Positions 45,159-52,821 of a stretch of 64,000 bases of DNA are shown one piece after another. The notes beneath the pieces are model-generated. The model saw only the letters and a program-made list of their open reading frames with translations, did no database searches and had not been told where the DNA came from. The stretch is from CAVUQH01 sp963774445 (GTDB taxonomy: Bacteria; Myxococcota_A; Polyangia; Haliangiales; Haliangiaceae). The DNA lies in contig CAVZFC010000038.1 of NCBI GenBank assembly GCA_963774445.1, positions 372,001-436,000 of the forward strand, read 5' to 3'. The position numbers and the translations under genes are program-made. Within the stretch, counting starts at the first letter, position 1; every line of letters starts with the position of its first letter.

Positions 45159-46228
45159 GGGGTCGCCTCCGTGGGCGGCGCGGCGGCACCGCTGTCGTCG
45201 TCCGCGTTGTCATCGCCACTGTCGTCACTGGGCGGCGCCGGCGCAGTGGTGCCGGCCGGCGGCGTCGAGCCGGGCGGCGGGTTGCCCGGCGCGGGCTTCG
45301 TCGCCGGCGGCGTCGGCGTGCCCCCGGTCGTTCCCGGACCGGGCGCCGGCGGCGCGGCGGTCCCCGTCCCCGTCCCAGTGCCCGTCGTGGTCCCCGTCCC
45401 GGTCGTGGTCCCCGTCCCCGTCCCGGTCGTGGTCCCCGTCCCCGTCCCCGTCACGGTCCCCGTCCCAGTCCCCGTCACGGTCCCCGTCACGGTCCCCGTC
45501 GTCGGCGGCGGATCCTGGGTCGCGCTCGGCTCTTCCAGCGGCAGCGAGCCCTTGGGCTTCTTGACCTGTTCCAGCTGCGCCCGCGCCGCGCTCAGCCGCT
45601 GCTCGATCCCGCCGAGCGCCTTCTTCTGCTGCTCGGCCTGCGCGATCGCCGAGGCGGCCAGCTGCTTGCGGCTCTGAAACTGCGACTGATATCGCCGGGC
45701 GTCGAAGCCGGGCGGCCGCACGCCGGCGGCGGCCATGCTCTGCGCCTTGGCGTACTCGGCCCGCGCCTCCTCGCGGCGCAAGACCAGCTCTTCGGCCTTC
45801 TGCCGCGCGGCGAGGTAGTCCACGCGCTGCTTGGCCCGCGCCAGGCTCTGCTCGGCGACCGCCATCTCCAGCGACGCGGCCTTCTCCAGCTGCGCAGCCT
45901 GGCCCTGCAGCGTCCGGTCCTCGGCGTTCTCGGCGTGCGCCTCGCGCACGTCGGCGGTCTTGGCCGACAGCTTGGCCTTGGCGACGTCGTTCTTGGCCAC
46001 CTTGACGTCGGTCTTGGCGATGCCGAGCTCGGTCTTCGTGTACTCGAGCTGCCACTGGGCGAGAAAGACCGCCCGCTCGGCATCGGCCACGTCCTTGCGC
46101 TGGGCCATCGGCACCGGCGCCAGGTGTGACCCCGCCACGCGGATCTTCAGCTCGGCCGAGGCCCGGGGCGTGCTACACGCCGCCAACCCGACGACCAACA
46201 AAGCGATGGGTAGTTGTGTTCGAGACAT
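45155..46228 (-). CDS. coiled-coil lipoprotein with Thr/Gly repeat tail
   Basis: A 357-residue lipoprotein from ATG 46228 (lipobox in LVVGLAAC). About residues 35-215 form long helices (DVADAERAVFLAQWQLEYTK, AKTDVKVAKNDVAKAKLSAK, RQKAEELVLRREEARAEYAK). The C-terminal third is disordered: a Thr/Gly/Val repeat (about 240-290), then Pro/Gly and an acidic end. The start was chosen to place the signal peptide at the N-terminus. It resembles the adjacent smaller lipoprotein, and both are coupled. Confidence 0.65.
   Translation of the reverse strand: MSRTQLPIALLVVGLAACSTPRASAELKIRVAGSHLAPVPMAQRKDVADAERAVFLAQWQLEYTKTELGIAKTDVKVAKNDVAKAKLSAKTADVREAHAENAEDRTLQGQAAQLEKAASLEMAVAEQSLARAKQRVDYLAARQKAEELVLRREEARAEYAKAQSMAAAGVRPPGFDARRYQSQFQSRKQLAASAIAQAEQQKKALGGIEQRLSAARAQLEQVKKPKGSLPLEEPSATQDPPPTTGTVTGTVTGTGTGTVTGTGTGTTTGTGTGTTTGTGTTTGTGTGTGTAAPPAPGPGTTGGTPTPPATKPAPGNPPPGSTPPAGTTAPAPPSDDSGDDNADDDSGAAAPPTEATP
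45366..45502. repeat. GTCCCC-type hexanucleotide coding repeat
   Basis: A run of GTCCCC/GTCCCG/GTCACG hexamers lies inside the coiled-coil lipoprotein gene. On the coding strand it is read as Thr-Gly dipeptides with occasional Val. The purity suggests slippage-driven length variation of the linker. Confidence 0.6.
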
Positions 46229-46303
46229 CTCGCCGTCCTCCCGCTCACGATTGTAGCTCGCCCGGGCATCCGGCATCAAAGCCACCCCGGTTTGCGACGC
46301 GCA

Positions 46304-46705
46304 CTACACGCCGTTTGGACGAATCTGCGTGGCGAAACCCGCTGTGATGAAGACTGCGGTCGCCGTCTCCGAGACCTCGGCCGTGTGCCAGACGCCCGGC
46401 TCGTTGATCGCGTATTCCCCCGCGTGCAGCGTCGTCCGCACCTCTTCGCCGTCGATCTCTTGCACCAGGACCATCTCGCCGTGCGTGCACAGCACCACCT
46501 CGCCGCCCTCGGGGTGCATCTCCCACGAGCCCCACGACTCGGTGAAGGTGTGCATCGACACCAGCCGGCCCTCTTTGCCGTCACTCTCGTGGCGAGCGCC
46601 GTACGCTTCGTACCACTCCACGCCGGTAAACTCCGGCTCGCTCACGGCGGTGGCCCCGAGGCCGAGATGAATGGGGAACTTCTGCAACGTTGCTGGCATC
46701 TGCAT
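46304..46705 (-). CDS. cupin-domain protein
   Basis: A 133-residue single-domain cupin. The two conserved cupin motifs are SWEMHPEGGEVVLCTHGEMVLV (His/Glu metal ligands) and YAINEPGVWHTAEVSE. It has no signal peptide. Cupins of this size are sensors, epimerases or dioxygenases; the substrate is not deducible. It lies between the lipoprotein pair and the DUF2461 gene on the same strand. Confidence 0.82.
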   Translation of the reverse strand: MQMPATLQKFPIHLGLGATAVSEPEFTGVEWYEAYGARHESDGKEGRLVSMHTFTESWGSWEMHPEGGEVVLCTHGEMVLVQEIDGEEVRTTLHAGEYAINEPGVWHTAEVSETATAVFITAGFATQIRPNGV

Positions 46706-46757
46706 CTCCTCTGCGTCCGCGGCCGAGGATACCAGCGCCCGCGAGACGGGTCGCGCG

Positions 46758-47469
46758 CTACGACGGGTTGACCGCTCGGGTGAGGAAGGCGATGTACGGC
46801 TTGGCAGCCACGAACCGTTCGACGCAATAGGCGACGAGCCCGTCGCCGAGGGCGTCTTCGATCGTCAGCTCCGCGAGCGCCAGGTGGTCCTTGCGCTTCA
46901 GAATCCTCGGCGAACGGATGGCCGTCGTCGTAACCGCGCGGGATCCGCTCGAGCGATTCGCCGCCGAGGCGGAAATAGCGCCGGAAGCGCTGGTCGTCGC
47001 GCGCCGCCTTCCACTCCCCGGGCGCCTCGGCAATGCGTCTGCGGATCTGGCTCAGGCTGTCGGCGTCCGGCCGCCACGAGCCGACGCCGATGAAGCACTC
47101 GTTCAAATCGATGTGCACATACAGCCCGGGGCCGTGCATGTCCTTGCCGCCGACCTGGCGGATGTGAATGCCGATGTTGGTCTTGTACGGGGACTTGTCG
47201 CGCGAGAAGCGGACGTCGCGGTAGATGCGCATGAGCGATCCCCCCAGCTTCTTGTCGCTGGGGGCGAAGTGAGCCGACACCCTGGAGGTGATGTGCGGCG
47301 ACATCCGGCGGATGAGCTCGCGCGCCGGCTCGCGAACGTGCGCCTCGTAGCGCTGCTGGTTGGCGACGAACCAGTCGCGGTCGTTGTTCTGCTCCAGGTC
47401 GGCGAGGAACTGCAACGTGTCGCCGGTGAACAGGCCGACCGTGCGACTCGATCGCGCCTTGAACCCCAT
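46758..47469 (-). CDS. DUF2461 domain protein, interrupted by a +1 frameshift near 46900-46906
   Basis: Reading from ATG 47469, the first 188 residues match DUF2461 (FLADLEQNNDRDWFVANQQR, MRIYRDVRFSRDKSPYKTNI, GVGSWRPDADSLSQIR). At GAGGATTCTGAAGCGCAAG the frame is lost; removing one T restores LKRKDHLALAELTIEDALGD and a terminus ending FLTRAVNPS at the stop at 46758, making 236 residues, the usual family length. Function unknown. Confidence 0.8.
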
Positions 47470-47478
47470 CGGCGGGAA

Positions 47479-49371
47479 TCATACTCCGGTGCCGCGCTTC
47501 TTCCGACACACAGTCCGCCTGGCAGGCGGTGACTGGCCTCGCCAGCGGCTCAGAATCGGACGCACGTCGCCGAGGGCCGCGAGGCGCTGGTTCTCGCGCT
47601 TGCGCGTGGCCGCCAGCTCTTCGAGGGCGCGGCGAACTTCGGGGTGGCGGTCGATGAGGCGCGTGAACTCTTCGGGCGGCAGGCGCAGCACCCACGAGCG
47701 GGTCACGGCGCGAACGCTGGCGGTGGCGGCGGTATCGGCCAGGAGCGACATCTCGCCGAAGGCGGCGCCGGCGTGGAGCGAGCCGAGCACGCGATCGTCG
47801 CTCTCGCTGTAGGCGACGAGCTCGCCGACGAGGACGATGTACAGGCCGTCGCCGATCTTGCCCTCGACCAGCACCTCGTGCCCGGCGGGTAGCTCGCGCA
47901 AGCGGAAGCGAGTGACGATCTCGCGCCGCTCGGGGCCGGATAGCGTGCGGAACAGCGGCGAGGTGGCCATGAAGGTGCCGACCAGCCGGGCGCGGAAGAA
48001 GCGCATGAGCAGGGTCAGCACCCGGTCGTCGCGGGCAACCAGGGAGACGACGGCGGAGCGCGAGACTTCGAGCAGCGTGGTGGTCTCGGCGGCGCGCACG
48101 GTGGCCGACCGGGGCAGCTCGGCCAGCAGGGCCATCTCGCCGAAGAAAGCGCCGCGATTGAGGGTGGCCAGCCGCTGCGGGCCCGAGGCGCGCGGGTCGT
48201 CCTTTTCGACATGGACGGCGCCTTCGAGCACGAGGTAGAGGCAGTGGCCGGCCTCGCCTTCCATGAACACCGGCGAGCCGGGCTGGAAGACGACCATGCG
48301 GCCGCCGTCGATCAGGTAGCGGATGAGATCGCTGTCGAGCTCGGATAGCAGCGGGCTGGAGCCGACAGCGGCGGCGACGGCGCGCACACGCTTGACGCTG
48401 CCGTCCTCGCCGTCGAGGGGAAGCTCGGTGGTGCCGCCTTCGTCGGCGTCGGCGCGGTCGCGCAGATCGGCGAGGGCGATCTTGCCGGTGACGGCGCCGA
48501 TGAGGAACTCGCCTTCGTCGCGCTGCTCGGTAGCCTCGGCACGGTTGCGCAGCCAGGAGGCGAGGCCGGACTCACTGACCGGCTCGCCGTTGCCGGTTTC
48601 GGCGGCGAGGTCGACGGGCGGGGTGGGGTAGTCCTTCGACTCCTCCCCCGGGTGTTCATCCTGCGGGTGTTCATCCTGAGCGTCTGCGTCTGCGTCTGCG
48701 TCTGCGTTCGCGTCTGCGTTCGCGTCTGCGTTCGCGTCTGCGTTCGCGTCTGCGTTCGCGTCTGCGTTCGCGTCTGCGTTCGCGTCTGCGTTCGCGTCTG
48801 CGTTCGCGTCTGCGTTCGCGTCTGCGTTCGCGTCTGCGTTCGCGTCTGCGTTCGCGTCTGCGTTCGCGTCTGCGTTCGCGTCTGCGTTCGCGTCTGCGTT
48901 CGCGGTCTCGCCCTCGGTCGCGGTCTCGGTCTCGGTCTCGTCCTCCCCCTCGCCCTCGGTCGCGGTCTCGGTCGCGGTCTCGGTCGCGGTCTCGGTCTCG
49001 GTCGGGCCCTCGCCCTCGCCCTCCCCCTCGGTCCCGCCCTCGCCCTCCCCCGCTCCCGCGCGCTCCTCCGCGAGCCGCGCGAACCGCCGGGCGCCGCCGT
49101 GGCTGGGCTCCAGGGCGAGCACCCGCCGCGCCATCTCCCCCGATCGCTCGACCATCCCGGCGCGGGCGAACAAGTCCGCGGCCTTGAACAGTGCTTCGAC
49201 CGCGATCGCCGTCTCCTTGGCCAACTCGGCGATGTCGCCCCGCTCGATCCATAGATCGACGTCGTTCGGCGACCCCGCGCACACGTCGCGGTAGTAGCCG
49301 AGAGCCTTCGCGAGCTTTCCCTTCTTCGCCGCCCTCCTCGCCTTCTCGAGCAGGCGATCCAGCTTGGCCAT
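47479..49371 (-). CDS. cyclic nucleotide-binding domain protein with TPR-like N-terminus and repeat linker
   Basis: A 630-residue cytoplasmic protein from ATG 49371 (MAKLDRLLEKARRAAKKGKL). Residues 1-115 form TPR-like helices (IAVEALFKAADLFARAGMVE). Residues about 115-240 are low complexity: Glu/Thr and Glu/Gly runs, then 17 Asn-Ala-Asp-Ala units. Two cyclic nucleotide-binding domains follow, e.g. GSPVFMEGEAGHCLYLVLEG...LNRGAFFGEMALLAELPRSATVRA, and GHEVLVEGKIGDGLYIVLVG...GAAFGEMSLLADTAATASVRA. The phosphate-binding FGEMALL-xx-RSATVRA layout is intact in the first and variant (TAATASV) in the second. No DNA-binding or enzyme domain, so it is probably a cAMP/cGMP-responsive scaffold. Confidence 0.82.
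   Translation of the reverse strand: MAKLDRLLEKARRAAKKGKLAKALGYYRDVCAGSPNDVDLWIERGDIAELAKETAIAVEALFKAADLFARAGMVERSGEMARRVLALEPSHGGARRFARLAEERAGAGEGEGGTEGEGEGEGPTETETATETATETATEGEGEDETETETATEGETANADANADANADANADANADANADANADANADANADANADANADANADANADANADANADANADANADADADADAQDEHPQDEHPGEESKDYPTPPVDLAAETGNGEPVSESGLASWLRNRAEATEQRDEGEFLIGAVTGKIALADLRDRADADEGGTTELPLDGEDGSVKRVRAVAAAVGSSPLLSELDSDLIRYLIDGGRMVVFQPGSPVFMEGEAGHCLYLVLEGAVHVEKDDPRASGPQRLATLNRGAFFGEMALLAELPRSATVRAAETTTLLEVSRSAVVSLVARDDRVLTLLMRFFRARLVGTFMATSPLFRTLSGPERREIVTRFRLRELPAGHEVLVEGKIGDGLYIVLVGELVAYSESDDRVLGSLHAGAAFGEMSLLADTAATASVRAVTRSWVLRLPPEEFTRLIDRHPEVRRALEELAATRKRENQRLAALGDVRPILSRWRGQSPPARRTVCRKKRGTGV
48700..48906. repeat. 12-bp coding minisatellite, 17 copies
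   Basis: Seventeen nearly identical tandem copies of GCGTTCGCGTCT lie inside the cyclic nucleotide-binding gene, preceded on the left by shorter GCGTCT units. On the coding strand each copy reads Asn-Ala-Asp-Ala. Such pure repeats are unstable, so copy number may differ between strains and the assembled count may be wrong. Confidence 0.9.
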
Positions 49372-49399
49372 CCGGGGACCAGTGTAGCAAGATGTCGGG

Positions 49400-50503
49400 A
49401 TGCTCCGCACGGCGGCCGACCTCCGCGCGCTGTTTCCACTGCTCATTCTGGCCGGGGGCCTGGCCCCGGCATGCGGTGGAAGCGGCGGGGCTCCTGATGC
49501 CGGCGCGATCGCCGACGCCCCGGTGGCCGCCGACGCCCCGGCCACCCCGGACGCCCCACCGGCCTCGGACGCGCCGCCGGCCCCCGATGCCACCGTCTAT
49601 CCACAGGGGGTCCTGTGCGACTATCCGATCGTCGTGACCCCGGGCGGCGGCACCGTCGTCGACACCACGCCGCTCCTGGCCACCACCCGGGGCAGCTGCT
49701 CGCTCTCCAGCGCGGGCAAGGACGCCCGCCTGGCCTTCGATCTGGGCGGCACTCCGCGCGACCTCACCGTCACCGCCACGGTCGACGAAAATGCCGATCC
49801 CCCCTCGATTCTGGTGCTCTACGCCCGCACCGACTGCGCCGACTACTCGTCCGAGGTCGCCTGCATCGATGCCGGCTGGAGCGAGCGGCTCGAGGTGTTG
49901 GGCCAGACCGGCGTGGTCACCGTGTTCGTCGACGCTACCTCCCAGCACGGTGGACTGACCGAGGGGACGGCCACGGTCACCACCTCGGTGCGCGACGTCG
50001 TGGCCACCGACGCCTCCTGCGACCCAACCGGCGTCACCAACCGCTGCGAGAGCGGTGCTCGCTGCGTCGCCAGCACCTGCGTCGCCGACTCGGCCGCACT
50101 CGCCTGCAGCGAGGCGGTGTCACTCGATCTCGCCAGCGGCTCGGCCTCGGTCACCGCCACGACCTACGGCTACGCCGGCGACTGGTACACCGGCAGCTGC
50201 GGCTTCGCCCCGACCGGCCAGCCCGAGCACGTCTACACCTTCACCACGACGGCGCCGGCCAACCTGGTCGCCAGCACCGACGATCCGGCCACCGACTTCG
50301 ACACCTATCTCTATCTCCGTTCGGCCACCTGCGACGGCACCGAGGTCGCCTGCGCCGACGACGTCAACCTGGCCAACCACAACCTCGCCAGCACGCTCAG
50401 CGTCAGCGCGCTGCCGGCCGGCACCTACTACCTGTTCGTCAACGGCTCGTCGCCGTCGCCCGGCACCGGCACCTATCACCTCACGGTGACGGCGACGCCG
50501 TAG
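49400..50503 (+). CDS. secreted lipoprotein with Asp/Ala/Pro linker and PPC-like C-terminal domain
   Basis: A 367-residue lipoprotein: signal with lipobox LAPAC, a linker of repeated PDAPPASDAPPAPDA (about 30-65), a beta-rich domain (ILVLYARTDCADYSSEVACI, GVVTVFVDATSQHGG), a short Cys segment (CESGARCVASTCVADS), and a second beta domain (HVYTFTTTAPANLVASTDDP, AGTYYLFVNGSSPSPGTGTY) like pre-peptidase C-terminal modules. All cysteines pair plausibly. It starts only 28 bp from the divergent cyclic nucleotide-binding gene. Confidence 0.72.
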   Translation: MLRTAADLRALFPLLILAGGLAPACGGSGGAPDAGAIADAPVAADAPATPDAPPASDAPPAPDATVYPQGVLCDYPIVVTPGGGTVVDTTPLLATTRGSCSLSSAGKDARLAFDLGGTPRDLTVTATVDENADPPSILVLYARTDCADYSSEVACIDAGWSERLEVLGQTGVVTVFVDATSQHGGLTEGTATVTTSVRDVVATDASCDPTGVTNRCESGARCVASTCVADSAALACSEAVSLDLASGSASVTATTYGYAGDWYTGSCGFAPTGQPEHVYTFTTTAPANLVASTDDPATDFDTYLYLRSATCDGTEVACADDVNLANHNLASTLSVSALPAGTYYLFVNGSSPSPGTGTYHLTVTATP

Positions 50504-50572
50504 TCGGACTCGTTCGACCGCGCCGCATGCACGTTGGGCTGGCGCTCGCCGCGGCGGGTGCTATGCAGCCGC

Positions 50573-52033
50573 ATGACTTCGCGGTGGTGTTTGAAGGAGC
50601 TGCCCGACCCGGACGTGGTTTCCGGGCTCGAGACGTGTCTTTGCGAAGAGCGTGACTGCCATGCGATGGTGATCGCGCACGTTGCCGAGGTCGATCGGCG
50701 GCGGCTGTTTCGCGAGCGCGGATATCCATCGATGCATGCCTACTGCGTCGAGGCCCTGCACATGTCCGAGGCCGCGGCGTACAACCGGATCGCGGTCGGG
50801 CGAGTCGCGCTGCGGCACCCGCGGGTCCTGGACATGATCGCCACTGGCCAGCTGCACCTGAGCGGGGCCAAGCTACTCGGCCCGATCATCGACGACGACA
50901 ACGTCGAACGCCTGCTCGACGCGGCGGCACGCCAGAGCAAACGCCGGATCGCGCAGCTCGTGGCGGCCGAGGCACCCCGGGCCGACGTTGCGACGCGGGT
51001 CACCGAGGTGGACAACTCGCAACTCTTCCCGGAACCAGTGATCAATCGCACGTGGCCGAGACCGCCGCCGGCACGGATCGAGGCGCTGGCGCCCCGGCGA
51101 TACGCGCTGCAGGTCACGATCTCGGCCGAGGTTCACGACAAGCTGCGCCAGGCCCAGGACCTTCTGCGGCACAGCATCCCCGACGGCGATGTGGCCCAGA
51201 TCTTCGAACGCGGGCTCGATCTGGTCATCGAAAAGGCCAAGAAGCGCCAGTTTGCAACCACCGACAATCCCCGGCCGGACCGCGAGCAGCCCGCCGATCC
51301 CGCCGGCACCATCCCCGCCCGGGCGCGGCGCGAGGTCGCCGCGCGGGATGGGTATCGCTGTGCGTTCGTGGCCGACGACGGCACCCGCTGCGGCGCGACA
51401 TCCTGGTTGCAGTTCGACCACATCGTTCCGCGAGCGATGGGTGGCCCGGCGACGGTGGGCAATCTCCGGCTGCTCTGTCGAGCTCACAATCAGCTCGAGG
51501 CCGAGCGCCGACTCGGCTCCTGGGTCACCGAGATCCCGGCGAAGCGACGCCGCACGCGCACGCGGCCGACCGAACCGCCGAGCCTCGCCAACGCCCGGAT
51601 CGGCCTGGTAAATCTCGGGTTCCGCGAACACGAAGCCCGCGGGGCACTGGAGGCCATCCGCGGAGAGGTGAGCCACGAGACCGCCCTCGAGGAGGTGCTC
51701 CGAGCGGCGCTGCGGGAGCTTCAGCCGGCGAGACGGCGACGCTCCCCCGAGGCCGGCGCTGGCTGTCGAGAGCCACGGCCCGCCTGGCGCGAGTGGCCGG
51801 CGGGCGGAGTCCGCCGCGCTCACTCCTCGGGCGCGACCGAGTCGCCGGCTGCAGCGGCGGCCTGGTCGGGCGACAGCTCTCCGGCGACGACCCCGGCCAG
51901 CGCCGAGAGCACCGGCATGCGCACGCCCAGGCGATCGGCCATTCGCTTGCCCACCTGCGCGGCGCGGGCGCCCTCGGTGAGGGTGAGCGAAGCGATCGGC
52001 TCGCCCCGGCCGAGCGCGCGACCCAGGAGGTAA
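50573..52033 (+). CDS. HNH endonuclease-domain protein with DUF222-like N-terminus; 3-prime end overlaps the GpsA-like gene
   Basis: The recognisable protein runs from ATG 50573 (MTSRWCLKELPDPDVVSGLE) to about position 51760. It has a helical N-terminal half (CHAMVIAHVAEVDRRRLFRE, VEALHMSEAAAYNRIAVGRV), an HNH domain (ARDGYRCAFVADDGTRCGA, LQFDHIVPRAMGGPAT, NLRLLCRAHNQLEAER), then a short RuvA-C-like end (ARIGLVNLGFREHEARGALE). The frame has no stop until 52033, so the last roughly 70 residues are antisense to the GpsA-like gene and are not family-like. A lost stop or an undetected indel near 51740-51820 is likely. Such HNH proteins are common in myxobacteria and may be inteins or homing remnants. 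Confidence 0.72.
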   Translation: MTSRWCLKELPDPDVVSGLETCLCEERDCHAMVIAHVAEVDRRRLFRERGYPSMHAYCVEALHMSEAAAYNRIAVGRVALRHPRVLDMIATGQLHLSGAKLLGPIIDDDNVERLLDAAARQSKRRIAQLVAAEAPRADVATRVTEVDNSQLFPEPVINRTWPRPPPARIEALAPRRYALQVTISAEVHDKLRQAQDLLRHSIPDGDVAQIFERGLDLVIEKAKKRQFATTDNPRPDREQPADPAGTIPARARREVAARDGYRCAFVADDGTRCGATSWLQFDHIVPRAMGGPATVGNLRLLCRAHNQLEAERRLGSWVTEIPAKRRRTRTRPTEPPSLANARIGLVNLGFREHEARGALEAIRGEVSHETALEEVLRAALRELQPARRRRSPEAGAGCREPRPAWREWPAGGVRRAHSSGATESPAAAAAWSGDSSPATTPASAESTGMRTPRRSAIRLPTCAARAPSVRVSEAIGSPRPSARPRR

Positions 52034-52821
52034 TCTTTGGAGCTCGAGTCCGGCGCCGCCCGCACCAGCAGATTGCCCAGCCCGGCCAGGCCGTAGAACG
52101 TCTTCGGATCGGCGCCCGCGGCGGCGCCCAGGCGCGAGGCCTCGGCGATGGCGCGGGTCACCAGCACGGCGCGCAGTCCGGGGCCGACCTCCAGCGCATC
52201 GGCGATCCCGACTGCCAGCGTGTAGGCACCCGACAGCGCCGCCGCCAGCTCGACGCCGCCGGGATCGGCGCCGCGGTAGATGCGCAGGTAGCGCGGCACG
52301 GCGAGCAGGCGCCGCGCCTCGGCGGTGACCTCGTCGAAGGCGCTGGCCGCGACCATCGACGCGTAGCGGCTCTCGACCAGATCGCGCGCCAGCGCGGGAC
52401 CGGCCAGGGCGCCGACGCGCAGGACCGGGGTCTCCTCGCGCAACAGATCGGTCACCAACAGCTCGCCGGTCGGCGTCTCACGCGGCACCGCCAGGGCGCC
52501 GATGGCGTGGACCAGGATGTGGCTGCCGTCGAGGAACTCGCCCAGCGCGTGGGCGCGGGTGCGCACGTCGGTCGACGGCACCGCGACGATGAGGAATCGC
52601 GCGCGGCGGGCCAGCTCGTCCGGATCGTTGGTCGCGTGCAGCAACGGCGACAGCTCGACGCCGGGCAGCCGCTCGCGATTGGTCCGCTCACCGTTGATCT
52701 CGTCGACCACCGCGCGGGTCTGCGACCAGACCACCACCTTGCGCCCGTGGCGGGCGACCAGATCGGCCAACGCGGTGCCAAAGGCGCCGGCGCCGACGAC
52801 GCCCACGGTCTCGACCGACAT
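51820..52821 (-). CDS. glycerol-3-phosphate dehydrogenase-like protein lacking the catalytic lysine
   Basis: A 333-residue protein of GpsA length and fold. The NAD(P)-binding motif GVVGAGAFGTALADLVARHG and middle motifs FLIVAVPSTDVR and GLAGLGNLLVRA fit GpsA. In the catalytic helix, the family reads GVELGGALKNV; here it is GVELAAALSGAY, so the active-site Lys is Ser197. Downstream GLGDL is GLGNL. GpsA reduces dihydroxyacetone phosphate to glycerol-3-phosphate; without the lysine this activity is doubtful. It follows the PlsB-like gene with a TGATG overlap, so they are coupled. Confidence 0.82.
   Translation of the reverse strand: MSVETVGVVGAGAFGTALADLVARHGRKVVVWSQTRAVVDEINGERTNRERLPGVELSPLLHATNDPDELARRARFLIVAVPSTDVRTRAHALGEFLDGSHILVHAIGALAVPRETPTGELLVTDLLREETPVLRVGALAGPALARDLVESRYASMVAASAFDEVTAEARRLLAVPRYLRIYRGADPGGVELAAALSGAYTLAVGIADALEVGPGLRAVLVTRAIAEASRLGAAAGADPKTFYGLAGLGNLLVRAAPDSSSKDYLLGRALGRGEPIASLTLTEGARAAQVGKRMADRLGVRMPVLSALAGVVAGELSPDQAAAAAGDSVAPEE

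Noticed and set aside
48700..48906. Tandem 12-bp repeats as a CRISPR array
   Set aside because: The copies are directly adjacent with no spacers, and they are in frame with a protein.
48652..49254. Plus-strand frame with Val-Cys-Val-Arg repeats
   Set aside because: It is the reverse reading of the Asn-Ala-Asp-Ala minisatellite inside the cyclic nucleotide-binding gene.
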